DNA from: Spirosoma aerolatum
Lineage (GTDB): Bacteria; Bacteroidota; Bacteroidia; Cytophagales; Spirosomataceae
NCBI RefSeq assembly: GCF_002056795.1
Contig: NZ_CP020104.1
Span: 310,001-374,000 of the forward strand
Reading direction: 5' to 3'
DNA: 64,000 bases
Shown: piece after piece, positions 1-10,682 of the stretch
How positions within the stretch are numbered: the stretch's first letter is position 1
Layout: each line of letters opens with the position of its first letter
The notes under the pieces: generated by a model
The model's database searches: none
What the model saw: the letters and a program-made list of their open reading frames with translations, nothing else
Told to the model about the DNA's origin: nothing
Made by a program: the position numbers and the translations under genes

Positions 1-574
1 CGTTGACAATAATAAACTGGGTGCGTTTAACTACAAACTGATTGATAGCAACAACGAAACAGGTATCGATTATACAGACGAATCATCGTTCGATGATTTC
101 GTTTCGACTTCGGAACTGCACATTCCAGTTAATAAGCCTATTCTTCTGAAAATCCGCGCTCGTGACGTTTTGCATAGTGTATTCATTCCTCACCTGCGGG
201 TAAAAATGGATGCTGTGCCTGGTATGCCAACCCGTTTCCAGTTCACCGCCGACAAAACGACGGATGAAATGAAGAATATAACGGGTAATCCGAACTTTAC
301 GTATGAAATTGCTTGTACGGAAGTTTGTGGTCAGGGACACTTCTCTATGCGAATTCGTTTAGTTGTTGAGGATGAAGCTTCTTGGCAGGCATGGTGCAAA
401 GAACAAAAGCCTTTGCTGACTTCATCACCCGAACTGGCATCACGTATACCAGCTAACCTGAAAGCAAAAGCGGCTAAATATCTGTCAGCCCCAGAAACGG
501 CTGCTCCTGCAGATACAACCACGGCATCAATTGTTAAAACTGGAGAGACTGTAGCCAGCGCTGCAGTCCGTTAA
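1..574 (+). CDS. coxB: Cytochrome c oxidase subunit II, C-terminal part (5' end outside window)
   Basis: The open frame runs from the left edge (frame starting at base 2) to a TAA stop, so only the periplasmic cupredoxin domain is present. The CuA site is visible: a His in the segment VLHSVFIPHLRVKMDA, then the CTEVCGQGHFSM motif, which supplies two Cys, a His and a Met. This domain takes electrons from cytochrome c and passes them to subunit I. The tail of about 60 residues after the CuA motif is rich in Ala and Thr. The gene is 28 nt upstream of subunit I and is the first visible gene of the oxidase operon. An ATG at 170 is internal and is not the real start. Confidence 0.95.
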   Translation, partial: VDNNKLGAFNYKLIDSNNETGIDYTDESSFDDFVSTSELHIPVNKPILLKIRARDVLHSVFIPHLRVKMDAVPGMPTRFQFTADKTTDEMKNITGNPNFTYEIACTEVCGQGHFSMRIRLVVEDEASWQAWCKEQKPLLTSSPELASRIPANLKAKAAKYLSAPETAAPADTTTASIVKTGETVASAAVR

Positions 575-602
575 TTTCTAAACTTACAAGAAACCAAATA
601 CT

Positions 603-2460
<1,858 letters not shown>

Positions 2461-2486
<26 letters not shown>

Positions 2487-3480
2487 TAAACAGGAACAGC
2501 GCTTCCAGAGTCTGGCCCTACTGACAATTGTTGCCATTTATCTGGTCATTTTGGCCGGTGGTATTGTTAGAGGGACTGGCTCTGGAATGGGCTGTCCAGA
2601 CTGGCCGAAATGTTTTGGCCGTTGGATTCCCCCAACCGAAATTTCCCAGCTTCCGGCTAACTATCAGGAGATATACGGGGCCAAGTTGAAAGGGGAGGTT
2701 GAATTCAATCCCGTAAAGACCTGGATCGAGTATGTGAACCGTTTGGTTGGTGTCCTAGCTGGCTTCTTGGTTTTCGCCACCTTATTGACATCACTTTCAT
2801 TTTGGCAAAAAGATAAAGCCATTGTTTGGGGAAGCTTTACGGCTTTCTTCCTAATTGGCCTGAACGGATGGCTAGGGTCTAAAGTAGTATCGACGGAGCT
2901 GGCCCAGTACATGATTACCATTCATATGCTGCTGGCTATTTTAGTTGTTTTTGCCCTACTTTTTGTATGGGTTCGTTCTCGAGCTGCTCAAGTAGTCGTT
3001 AATATAGCACAACAAAAAGAAGTTGGATTACGCTGGTTGGCACTAGGGTTGACTATTATAACAATCGGACAGATTGTATTAGGAACTGAGGTAAGAGAAG
3101 CGCTGGACCTTGTTGTTAAAAAACTGGGTTATGTTCAACGCCAAAATTGGATCAGTAGCCTGGATTGGCGCTTTTATGTGCATCGTTCGTTTTCGCTGGT
3201 AGTATTGACCGGGCATTTAACCCTAATTTATCAGCTACGTAAGTTGGGCAAATTCAAAAATTTGACCTGGGTAGTGAACGGTTTACTTGCTTGTCTTCTA
3301 TTAGAAATAGGGACAGGCGTTGTTATGGCTTATTTGAATGTGCCAGCCGTGGCTCAGCCAATTCATTTATTGTTGGCTATTCTTTTGGTCGGCTTACAGT
3401 TTATTGCAGTACTCGCATTAACACCAGGTATTAGTTTACCAAAGACTGTTAAGCGAAATATGGAAGTAGCCCATGCTTGA
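2461..3480 (+). CDS. ctaA: Heme A synthase (COX15/CtaA family)
   Basis: CtaA oxidises the C8 methyl of heme O to give heme A for the oxidase. The protein has 339 residues and about eight membrane helices. Family marks are the CPDWPKC cysteine pair near residue 45, the Glu in KTWIEYVNRLVG, and heme-ligand histidines in ITIHMLLA, YVHRSF and QPIHLLLA. The ATG start lies inside coxA (26-nt overlap). No later ATG precedes the first membrane helix, so the overlap seems real and suggests translational coupling. The 3' end overlaps ctaB by 8 nt. Confidence 0.93.
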
Positions 3481-4360
3481 TACGGAGAGATTAGTAACGA
3501 TAGGTGCGTTTAGTGATAAGGCGAAGGCATACGTTGAATTAATAAAGTTAAAGCTAACGCTGGCCGTTGTTTTCTCGGGAGTGTTTGGCTATTGCTTAGC
3601 GAGCGATCAGGTCAATTGGCTAAAGCTTATCCTATTAGTTATTGCCTCTATCGCTATAACCGGCTCGGCAAATATTATCAATCAGATAATCGAGAAAGAT
3701 TCAGATAAGCTGATGAAGCGTACCTCAGTGCGGCCCTTGCCAACAGGACGGCTGACGGTGCGAGAAGCGGCAACCTTTGCGTTTGTCTTATTTGCAATTG
3801 GCTGCTATCTATTCGTAGAAGTTTTTAATATACGGGCAGCAGCGTTGGCTGTTTTATCATTGCTGCTCTATGGGTTTGTTTACACTCCGCTCAAGCGGAA
3901 AGGGCAAATTGCCGTATTTGTAGGTGCCTTACCTGGTGCTTTTCCTCCAATGATTGGCTGGGTGGCTGCAACAAACCATTTTGGCTGGGCTCCTGGCATT
4001 CTGTTTGCAATTCAATTTTTCTGGCAATTTCCGCATTTCTGGGCAATTGGCTGGCTTGCCTTCGATCAATACAAGAAAGCAGGTATACAGATGATGCCTG
4101 GTGATGGTAAAACAACCGAAACAGCGTTTCGTATTATGATTTATACGCTGTTTTTAGTCCCAATTGGTTGGCTACCGTATTTTCTGGGAATGACAGGCAT
4201 TAATTCGGCATTAGTAGCCATGTTTGGTGGAATCTTGTTTTTGGCGCAAACGTTCCATTTAATGAGAACCTGTACGGATAAGGCAGCCCTGCAAATGATG
4301 TTTGGCTCATTGCTTTATCTGCCTATCGTGCAGATTGTGTATCTGTTAGATAAAGTGTAA
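3473..4360 (+). CDS. ctaB: Protoheme IX farnesyltransferase (heme O synthase)
   Basis: This UbiA-family membrane prenyltransferase (295 residues) adds a farnesyl group to heme b to make heme O, the substrate of CtaA. The prenyl-diphosphate binding segment NQIIEKDSDKLMKRTSVRPL is clear. The usual first Asp of the N-x3-D-x-D-x-D motif is Glu here. A second Asp-containing loop, AFDQYKKAGIQMMPG, follows near residue 195. The gene overlaps ctaA by 8 nt and lies 9 nt before the next oxidase subunit, so it is in the same operon. Confidence 0.95.
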   Translation: MLDTERLVTIGAFSDKAKAYVELIKLKLTLAVVFSGVFGYCLASDQVNWLKLILLVIASIAITGSANIINQIIEKDSDKLMKRTSVRPLPTGRLTVREAATFAFVLFAIGCYLFVEVFNIRAAALAVLSLLLYGFVYTPLKRKGQIAVFVGALPGAFPPMIGWVAATNHFGWAPGILFAIQFFWQFPHFWAIGWLAFDQYKKAGIQMMPGDGKTTETAFRIMIYTLFLVPIGWLPYFLGMTGINSALVAMFGGILFLAQTFHLMRTCTDKAALQMMFGSLLYLPIVQIVYLLDKV

Positions 4361-4369
4361 CAACAAATC

Positions 4370-4960
4370 ATGAGCGAATTAGTAAATAACATAACCTTAG
4401 TTGAAGAGCCGGAAGAAACGCTCTCGATGAATCCCCGTAAATTCATCTTATGGTTATTCATTGTTAGTATTATTATGCTCTTTGCCGCTATGACCAGCGC
4501 GTATCTGGTACGCAGAGCAGAAGGGAACTGGCTGGAGTATGCTATACCGTCTATTTTTTATTATAGTTCGGTCGTACTGGTAATTAGTAGTTTAACTATG
4601 CACTGGGCTTACTTGTCTGCAAAAAAAGACAACTTTGACAATCTGAAAATTGCGATAACTATTACTTTTGTGCTTGGGGCGATTTTTTTGTACATGCAGT
4701 TCCTGGGATGGGTTGATCTGGTCAATGAAAACGTATTTTTCGTTGGTAATCCTGCAGGTTCATTCATGTACATCTTTACAGGATTACATGGTTTCCACCT
4801 TATCTCTGGTATTATCGTACTGGTGTTTGCGCTGGTAGCTGCGTTCCGACTCCGAATCCATGCCAAGAGCCTGAATCAAATTGAGATTGCGGCAACGTAT
4901 TGGCATTTCTTAGATATTTTGTGGTTGTATTTGTTTTTCTTTTTAGTCTATTTTCATTGA
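4370..4960 (+). CDS. Heme-copper oxidase subunit III family protein (first copy)
   Basis: This 196-residue membrane protein has about five helices. The segments FTGLHGFHLISG and YWHFLDILWLYLFF are the usual signatures of cytochrome c oxidase subunit III. It is shorter than the second subunit III that follows 15 nt downstream, and its N-terminus is a short soluble segment starting MSELVNN. Paired subunit III genes are common in Bacteroidota cox operons. Whether both enter the same complex cannot be told from sequence. Confidence 0.9.
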   Translation: MSELVNNITLVEEPEETLSMNPRKFILWLFIVSIIMLFAAMTSAYLVRRAEGNWLEYAIPSIFYYSSVVLVISSLTMHWAYLSAKKDNFDNLKIAITITFVLGAIFLYMQFLGWVDLVNENVFFVGNPAGSFMYIFTGLHGFHLISGIIVLVFALVAAFRLRIHAKSLNQIEIAATYWHFLDILWLYLFFFLVYFH

Positions 4961-4975
4961 TAATCTCTTAGACGC

Positions 4976-5773
4976 ATGGCGGCTACTGTAACACACGATA
5001 CCCTAACAACCGACTCGGACGCTATTTTCGATAAGAAAACCTGGATGGGTGGTGTTGAACCAATGAAAGTGAGCTACGGCAAGCTGATGATGTGGTTCTT
5101 CCTGATCTCTGATACCTTTACGTTCTCAGCTTTGCTGGTAACTTATGGTCTGATTCGGTTTAGCTATCCAGCCTGGGACCCGGCTATTTATGGGGAGGTA
5201 TTTAAATTCTCAAACCTATACTGGCCAACACCTGAAATGGTGTATGCTGCCGTTCCCTTCCTGCATGGTGTACACGCTCCACTGATCTTTGTAGGGATCA
5301 TGACATTTATCCTGATCTTTAGTAGTGTTACCATGGTGTTAGCCGTCGAAGCGGGACATCGGATGGATCAGGCGGATGTTGAAAAATACATGCTCTGGAC
5401 TATTTTAGGTGGTTTTACGTTCCTGGGTAGCCAGGCCTGGGAGTGGTCGCACTTTATTCATGGGACAGAAACAGGTACGACAATTAGTGAAATTGTCAAT
5501 GGCCAAACGATTCAACGGACTATTTTTGGTGCTAATCTGGTTGAGAACCAATACGGACCTCCGGCTTTTGCTGACTTGTTCTTCTTCATCACTGGTTTCC
5601 ACGGTACACACGTATTTAGTGGTGTTATCCTGAATATTCTGATTTTCTACCGAGCAGCCACTGGCCTGTATGCTCGTCGGGGTCATTACGAAATGGTTGA
5701 GAAAGTTGGTCTGTACTGGCACTTTGTCGATCTGGTTTGGGTATTTGTATTCACGTTCTTCTATCTGGTTTAA
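4976..5773 (+). CDS. ctaE: Cytochrome c oxidase subunit III (second copy)
   Basis: This 265-residue subunit III has about seven membrane helices. The motifs TGFHGTHVFSG and LYWHFVDLVWVFVFTFFYL near the C-terminus identify the family. An extra loop of about 50 residues (positions 155-200, containing HGTETGTTISEIVNGQ) separates two helices. The ATG start follows the first subunit III by 15 nt. It is part of the same operon. Confidence 0.94.
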   Translation: MAATVTHDTLTTDSDAIFDKKTWMGGVEPMKVSYGKLMMWFFLISDTFTFSALLVTYGLIRFSYPAWDPAIYGEVFKFSNLYWPTPEMVYAAVPFLHGVHAPLIFVGIMTFILIFSSVTMVLAVEAGHRMDQADVEKYMLWTILGGFTFLGSQAWEWSHFIHGTETGTTISEIVNGQTIQRTIFGANLVENQYGPPAFADLFFFITGFHGTHVFSGVILNILIFYRAATGLYARRGHYEMVEKVGLYWHFVDLVWVFVFTFFYLV

Positions 5774-5788
5774 TAACCACCTTTAAAA

Positions 5789-6118
5789 ATGTCTGATCAC
5801 ACACACGGGACCCATGAAGTTGGTGAAATCCCACCCGCAAATACAGGTGCTATCTGGCGTACTTTCTGGATTCTTTCAGCTATAACAGCTGTTGAATTTA
5901 CCCTTGCTTACTTAATGAAAGCGGGTGGCTTACGCACATCGTTCTTCGTTATCATGACATTGGTGAAAGCCTTCTATATTGTTGGCGAGTTTATGCACCT
6001 GAAACATGAAGTAAAGAGCCTGATTTGGGCTATCGTCATTCCGATTGTTTTTGTTATTTGGTTATTAGTTGCCTTGATGACTGAAGGAGCCTGGATTGGC
6101 GTTTCAGTATTCGGTTGA
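5789..6118 (+). CDS. Cytochrome c oxidase subunit IV family protein
   Basis: This is a small protein of 109 residues with three membrane helices and a His-rich soluble N-terminus (MSDHTHGTHEVG). The segment VGEFMHLKHEVKSL between helices 2 and 3 is typical of the bacterial cytochrome oxidase subunit IV (CtaF/CyoD-like) family. It sits directly after subunit III, the usual place for this accessory subunit, which helps assemble or stabilise the complex. Confidence 0.88.
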   Translation: MSDHTHGTHEVGEIPPANTGAIWRTFWILSAITAVEFTLAYLMKAGGLRTSFFVIMTLVKAFYIVGEFMHLKHEVKSLIWAIVIPIVFVIWLLVALMTEGAWIGVSVFG

Positions 6119-6122
6119 TACT

Positions 6123-6833
6123 ATGAGTACTAATCAAAAAGCCGGGATCCTGCTCGCTACGCTGCTGGTCCCGGCTTTGTTGTATTTATTCCTTCGGTTT
6201 GGTACGCAAAACCATTATGTTTTGCCTCGTTATCTACCCAAAATTGACTCGACGAAAGGAGAGCCATTAATGGGGAAAGTGACCTTACAAGATGGCAGCG
6301 TAATAACCGACACGGTTTATAATCACATTCCCCCGTTCCGGCTGATCGATCAGGATGGGAAAACGGTCGATCAGTCAATTGTTAAGAATAAGATTTACGT
6401 AGCTGACTTTTTCTTTACACGTTGTGGCACTATTTGTCCGCGTATTTCGTCTCAGCTCACTCGTGTTCAGGATATTTTTCGGGAGAATCCTTCTATTGTT
6501 TTTTTGTCGCACACTGTCGACCCAGAGCATGATCGGCCTGCGCAGTTGAAAGCCTATGCACAGAAATATGAAGCTATTCCGGGAAAGTGGTATTTCCTGA
6601 CTGGAGACAAGGCTGCGATCTATGATTTAGCGATGCATGGATACTACTTGCCAACGGTCGATGCAGGCGTGAAAGAGGGTAAACCTGACGAAACTTTTAT
6701 CCATAGCGAAAAGTTGGTACTGGTAGATAAAGAGGGGATTGTCAGAGGGTTTTACGACGGTACCAATAAAGAAGATGTGGATCGGCTGATTCTTGAAATT
6801 CGTGTACTTCTGGATATTTATAACAAAGATTAA
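6123..6833 (+). CDS. SCO1/SenC family copper chaperone
   Basis: This thioredoxin-fold protein is anchored by one N-terminal helix (residues about 8-26). It delivers copper to the CuA site of subunit II. The metal ligands are visible: the CxxxC motif in TRCGTICPR and the distal His in FIHSEKLVLVDKEG. The ATG at 6123 was chosen over an in-frame TTG at 6096, because the TTG would overlap the previous gene and adds residues before a typical N-terminal anchor. The first codons contain a 10-bp inverted repeat (6138-6147 with 6169-6178). Length is 236 residues, normal for the family. Confidence 0.92.
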   Translation: MSTNQKAGILLATLLVPALLYLFLRFGTQNHYVLPRYLPKIDSTKGEPLMGKVTLQDGSVITDTVYNHIPPFRLIDQDGKTVDQSIVKNKIYVADFFFTRCGTICPRISSQLTRVQDIFRENPSIVFLSHTVDPEHDRPAQLKAYAQKYEAIPGKWYFLTGDKAAIYDLAMHGYYLPTVDAGVKEGKPDETFIHSEKLVLVDKEGIVRGFYDGTNKEDVDRLILEIRVLLDIYNKD

Positions 6834-6838
6834 CGGTT

Positions 6839-7381
6839 ATGGAAGTGTTGCAACCTGTAAAGGAGCAAAAAGCAAATCGAGTCATTAATGTGCTGGCTAT
6901 CGCCATTCCAGTGGCTGTAGCTGTGCTGTTGGGCATTCGTCAGAAGGTCGACTTAGGTAACTGGACGTCTTATTTGCCTCATATTAATGGAGTCATCAAT
7001 TCTGTAACGTCGGTATTACTGCTGCTCGGTCTTTATTTCATCAAACAGAAAGATATACAGGCCCACAAGCTTACAATGTTGACGGCTTTTACCCTTGGAT
7101 CGCTGTTTTTGGTAAGTTATGTGTTGTATCATCTGACAAACGACTCAACACCTTACGGAGGACAGGGCTGGATTCGTCCGGTGTATTACTTTTTGTTGAT
7201 CTCACACATTGTACTTTCTGTAGTGGTTGTGTGGTTTGTACTACGGGCCGTTTACTTTGCCCTCAGCGGTCAGATTCTGAAGCATAAACAGACTGTAAAA
7301 TATGCCTATCCAATCTGGCTGTACGTTAGTATAACAGGGGTTATTGTGTATTTAATGATCAAGCCTTATTACCTTCATTAA
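6839..7381 (+). CDS. DUF420 family membrane protein
   Basis: This 180-residue membrane protein has about five helices. It resembles the DUF420/CtaM-like family found in oxidase operons. Histidines inside or at the ends of helices (QAHKLTM, LYHLTND, ISHIVLS) are typical of the family. It starts 5 nt after the SCO gene. Homologues are linked to oxidase maturation, but the exact role here is an inference from its place in the operon. Confidence 0.85.
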   Translation: MEVLQPVKEQKANRVINVLAIAIPVAVAVLLGIRQKVDLGNWTSYLPHINGVINSVTSVLLLLGLYFIKQKDIQAHKLTMLTAFTLGSLFLVSYVLYHLTNDSTPYGGQGWIRPVYYFLLISHIVLSVVVVWFVLRAVYFALSGQILKHKQTVKYAYPIWLYVSITGVIVYLMIKPYYLH

Positions 7382-7393
7382 TTGGCAAAAAAT

Positions 7394-7678
7394 ATGAAAA
7401 GTTGGAAAGTTTGGCTTATACTAGCAATGTTATATATTGTAGCTAGTCCCGATTTAATGGCTCAGTGCGCTATGTGTCGCGGAACGGTTGAAAGTACGGT
7501 CAGCAATGGCCGGAGTGTTGTGGCGTCAAACCTTAATTTTGGCATTTTATATTTATTATTAGCTCCTTACCTCATTGTTGCTTCGATTGGCTATCTGTGG
7601 TATCGGAATAGTAAACAGGAGCATGGAAGACGTCTCGAAATTGCAGGCCGCATTAAGCGGGCTATGTCCCAGGTGTAG
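7394..7678 (+). CDS. Small secreted/membrane protein with a CAMC motif
   Basis: This 94-residue protein has a signal peptide ending around MAQ, directly followed by CAMCRGTVES, and one membrane helix near residues 50-70. The ATG at 7394 was chosen; an in-frame TTG at 7382 abuts the previous stop codon. The CxxC motif just after the predicted cleavage site suggests a redox or metal role. It is seen beside cox genes, but I do not recognise a named family. The 3' end overlaps the next gene by 56 nt. Confidence 0.7.
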   Translation: MKSWKVWLILAMLYIVASPDLMAQCAMCRGTVESTVSNGRSVVASNLNFGILYLLLAPYLIVASIGYLWYRNSKQEHGRRLEIAGRIKRAMSQV

Positions 7679-8000
7679 AAAGGGGAAAATTTTCAGAAAA
7701 CCGTTTTATTCGTTACGCGGCTTCGACGACATGTATGAGCATTGCCCACATTGTGGCTTGCGTTACGAAGTAGAACCGGGTTATTTTATCGGAGCCATGT
7801 ATGTTAGCTATGCTATTTCAGGTGGCGTAGCTTTGGTGGCAGGATTCCTATTATTCTATCTGGCAGGCGATCCTGAAGGCTGGGTATATGCATCGATTAT
7901 AGCCCCGTTAATGGTTGTCATAGCGCCAATTAATTTTCGAATATCACGCGTGATCTGGCTTCATTACGTAGCCGGGATCAAGTACATAAAAGGGCTTTGA
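7623..8000 (+). CDS. DUF983 family protein
   Basis: This 125-residue protein has an N-terminal zinc ribbon (CPRCRKGKIF and CPHCGLRYE) followed by two membrane helices. That layout defines the DUF983 family, often found at the end of cox operons. The start used here is the ATG at 7623 inside the previous gene; an earlier in-frame TTG at 7575 would leave an odd N-terminus. The stop codon lies in the loop of an intrinsic terminator, so this is the last gene of the operon. Confidence 0.85.
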   Translation: MEDVSKLQAALSGLCPRCRKGKIFRKPFYSLRGFDDMYEHCPHCGLRYEVEPGYFIGAMYVSYAISGGVALVAGFLLFYLAGDPEGWVYASIIAPLMVVIAPINFRISRVIWLHYVAGIKYIKGL

Positions 8001-8012
8001 AGGCCCTTTTTT
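7988..8012 (+). terminator. Intrinsic terminator of the cox operon
   Basis: An 8-bp perfect stem (AAAAGGGC at 7988-7995 with GCCCTTTT at 8003-8010) has a 7-nt loop and is followed by more T residues to 8012. The TGA stop of the DUF983 gene (7998-8000) is inside the loop. Confidence 0.8.
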
Positions 8013-8145
8013 AGTTTAAATACTGGCACTCGTTGACCGCGAATAGGAAAGTCTTGGGCTGTTAGGGAATTTTTTCAGAAAATTTTACCTGGTCATGCAA
8101 CCCGCTTATAAGTAATTTGCATCTTCTCAACGAACCTAAACGATT

Positions 8146-8769
8146 ATGCTCCGACTTATACCGTTTTTTACGACCGAAGCGCAGTTGATTGCTGCCTTGA
8201 AGCGTGGGGAAAGCCGCGCCCATAAGGTCGTATACGAGCGGTATGCCGGTAAAATGCTAGCCGTATGCACGCGCTATTGCGCCAACCGGGACGATGCCGA
8301 AGAGGTAATGATCGATGGGTTTATGCGCGTGTTTGAGAAAATTGAGCAGTTTCGGGAGGATGGGAGCTTTGAGGGGTGGATTCGGCGGGTCATGGTAACG
8401 GAATCACTGATGTTTTTGCGAAAAAATAAACAATGGCGTCAGGAAGTTTCAATCGACGACGTTACCGTTGAGCCAGACTATGCATGGGCCGATACTGCCG
8501 TCAATGAAAATGATTTATTACGAATGGTGAATCAATTGCCCGACGGATATCGTACAGTCTTTAACCTGTATGCCATCGAAGGCTATAGTCATGCCGAAAT
8601 TGCTGATATGTTAAGCATTTCGGAAGGTACATCGAAGTCACAGTTAAGTCGGGCAAGAATGCTGTTGCAGGCGAATGTAAAGAAATTAGAACAGGAGATC
8701 GCTCAGCGTAAATGGTCTGGGCAAGGCGAATATTATGAAAAATCAGTCGGAAAAACAGCCAATCGATGA
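8146..8769 (+). CDS. RNA polymerase ECF sigma factor (sigma-70 family)
   Basis: This 207-residue protein has sigma region 2 near residues 25-95 (YERYAGKMLAVCTRYCANRDDAEEV, here in two parts: YERYAGKMLAVC and NRDDAEEVMIDGFMRVFEKI). Region 4 is near 125-180 (LPDGYRTVFNLYAIEGYSHA, EIADMLSISEGTSKSQLSRA). It redirects polymerase to an extracytoplasmic-response regulon. Its last 35 nt overlap the next gene, which encodes a membrane protein with a cytoplasmic head. That is the arrangement expected of a sigma/anti-sigma pair. The N-terminus is slightly longer than usual. Confidence 0.92.
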   Translation: MLRLIPFFTTEAQLIAALKRGESRAHKVVYERYAGKMLAVCTRYCANRDDAEEVMIDGFMRVFEKIEQFREDGSFEGWIRRVMVTESLMFLRKNKQWRQEVSIDDVTVEPDYAWADTAVNENDLLRMVNQLPDGYRTVFNLYAIEGYSHAEIADMLSISEGTSKSQLSRARMLLQANVKKLEQEIAQRKWSGQGEYYEKSVGKTANR

Positions 8770-9673
8770 CTTATTTGCCCGGAAACTAGGCAATATGTCA
8801 TTGCCGCCGAGTGCCGATGGCTTCGAGCGGTTACAGGCACGTATGGGCAAGCGTACACCTGAAGCACGGGTCGTATTCTGGCAAAATCCGACCATACAAC
8901 GGTATATGGCGGCTGCCGCTTGCTTGGTATTGGTCAGTTTATTTGGCTGGCTTTACTGGCCAACAGGTACTCAGTCGACAGGTGGAGAAAGTCAGGTGGC
9001 GACTAATAGACCCCGTAAACAAACAGCTCATCAGGAAGTCAGTCCAAAGCCTGGAATAACGGAAAATACGGAAGAGGGCCAATCAACATCAAGCGAAGCA
9101 GAGACTACCGAATCGGGTCTGCCTACACAGGAAGGCCAAGTAGCCCTTGTTGAAAAACCTGCTGTCCAGGTAAAGCAGGCAGATCGCCCGGTTCAGCAAC
9201 CTGTTAACGGCTATAAACCCAACACAAAGTTTACTCCCTCGACGGCTCAAGAGCCTGTTTTAGCACAGAACAAACCAGTTGAAACGCCTACCAAACAGGA
9301 TGTTAACACTACTCCGTCGATAGAGAAGCCAACTGGGTCTGAGCAAGTAGCCGACGTCAAGCCAACCACCAAACCTACGGCTCCGGCTGAGCGGGTATTG
9401 GTTGTGACAATTGCAGAGCCTGAGGCTTTGGTTGCTGCGCGTCAGGCTGCGAAAGCATCAGTTGAAGAAAAAGCAACTGTAGCTTCTTCTGAAAAGCAGG
9501 AGAAAGATCCTAAAGCAACCGGTTTATGGCAGCAGGTAAAACGCTTTAAAGAAGGTGAACTGTTTGCTCGGCGCGATAACGATAATTCGAGCAGTGAAGA
9601 CCGTGGACTCTTAGGCCGGGCCTATAGTGGCCTTAAACACAGCCTCGATAAAGATAAATCTAGTAAGCAATGA
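8735..9673 (+). CDS. Probable membrane-anchored anti-sigma factor
   Basis: This 312-residue protein has three parts. A cytoplasmic segment of about 50 residues (IDDLFARKLGNMSLPPSADG) is followed by one membrane helix near residues 54-72 (AAAACLVLVSLFGWLYWP). After it comes a long periplasmic part of low complexity, rich in Pro, Thr, Lys, Gln and Glu. I see no conserved catalytic domain. The overlap with the sigma gene and the topology suggest an anti-sigma factor. This is inference, since no zinc-binding anti-sigma motif is visible. It shares a 4-nt ATGA overlap with the next gene. Confidence 0.6.
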   Translation: MKNQSEKQPIDDLFARKLGNMSLPPSADGFERLQARMGKRTPEARVVFWQNPTIQRYMAAAACLVLVSLFGWLYWPTGTQSTGGESQVATNRPRKQTAHQEVSPKPGITENTEEGQSTSSEAETTESGLPTQEGQVALVEKPAVQVKQADRPVQQPVNGYKPNTKFTPSTAQEPVLAQNKPVETPTKQDVNTTPSIEKPTGSEQVADVKPTTKPTAPAERVLVVTIAEPEALVAARQAAKASVEEKATVASSEKQEKDPKATGLWQQVKRFKEGELFARRDNDNSSSEDRGLLGRAYSGLKHSLDKDKSSKQ

Positions 9674-10680
9674 ATAAAGTACTACTTACAGTAGTGGCGG
9701 TAGCGACGAGTCTACTGGCTTCGCTTGTACAAGCAAAGCCAATGAGTCCGACCGATTCGCTGGTGATCCGGTTTGCCAATCGCACCCGACTGGTTATTTA
9801 TGCGCCTGATAAAGCCGCTATTCAGGCTCTGTCGAATTACGATCTGAATAAAATTGTGCGGGAAATGGGTATGAAGCTCGATTCCGTGCCCGGTGGCCAA
9901 ACGCGTATTTCGCAAGATGGAGATCGCTACCTGAAAGACACTGTACTGGTGGTCACCAAAAAAAGTGATGGAGTTACGGTTATTATTAACGGGAAAACGG
10001 ATTCGACACAAAGAACGTCAAAGCGCGATAGTGATTACGAACGAGAACGACGTGAGCGACGCGACAGGGACAAGGGAAGCTTTGACTACAATTTTAGCAT
10101 TGGATTGAATAATTTTATTCAGGAGAAATCAATGACCGCTTTCCCCGAAGATGGTTACGATTTACGCCCCATCGGTTCGCGTTATGTAGCATTGTCGGTA
10201 GGGGCTATGCCAACGATCATTCGAGGTAAATACGCTTCCCTCAAGCTGTATTATGGTGTAGAATTGGCCTGGAACAACTTTATGTTTGAAGGGAATAACA
10301 TTGTCCAAAAAGGAACTACAACCGTAGAATTTCCAGATGCAGGTCGTGATTTACAAAAAAGTAAGCTGACGGTTTGTACAATCGGTATTCCTGTGGTACC
10401 CCGCGTAACCTTTTACAACAGCAGTGGCAAAAAAGTATGTCATATCGGTCTTGGAGGGTACGCTAATTATAGACTGGACAGCTACCGGAAGATCAAAGAA
10501 GCCGATGGCGGTAAAGACCGTCGTCATTCCGATTTTTATCTGAATAATTTTCGGTATGGATTAATGGCTCATTTAGGTATTCGAAGCCTGGATTTCTTTG
10601 TTAAATATGATATGAGCCCGCTTTTCCAGACCGGCAAAGGCCCCGATGTGCGGACGTTGAGTTTTGGTATAGGTTTTTGA
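9670..10680 (+). CDS. Secreted outer-membrane beta-barrel-like protein
   Basis: This 336-residue protein has a clear signal peptide (MNKVLLTVVAVATSLL, cleaved after QAKP or nearby). A soluble region of about 100 residues is followed by a short charged Arg/Glu/Asp-rich linker near residues 115-135, then alternating aromatic strands to a C-terminal Phe (LSFGIGF). This fits an outer-membrane beta barrel. It is translationally coupled to the anti-sigma candidate by a 4-nt overlap. The three genes probably form one envelope-stress unit. The substrate is unknown. Confidence 0.65.
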   Translation: MNKVLLTVVAVATSLLASLVQAKPMSPTDSLVIRFANRTRLVIYAPDKAAIQALSNYDLNKIVREMGMKLDSVPGGQTRISQDGDRYLKDTVLVVTKKSDGVTVIINGKTDSTQRTSKRDSDYERERRERRDRDKGSFDYNFSIGLNNFIQEKSMTAFPEDGYDLRPIGSRYVALSVGAMPTIIRGKYASLKLYYGVELAWNNFMFEGNNIVQKGTTTVEFPDAGRDLQKSKLTVCTIGIPVVPRVTFYNSSGKKVCHIGLGGYANYRLDSYRKIKEADGGKDRRHSDFYLNNFRYGLMAHLGIRSLDFFVKYDMSPLFQTGKGPDVRTLSFGIGF

Positions 10681-10682
10681 GT

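Noticed and set aside
9712..10011. A 99-codon minus-strand frame
   Set aside because: It is a shadow of the signal-peptide end of the barrel protein gene.
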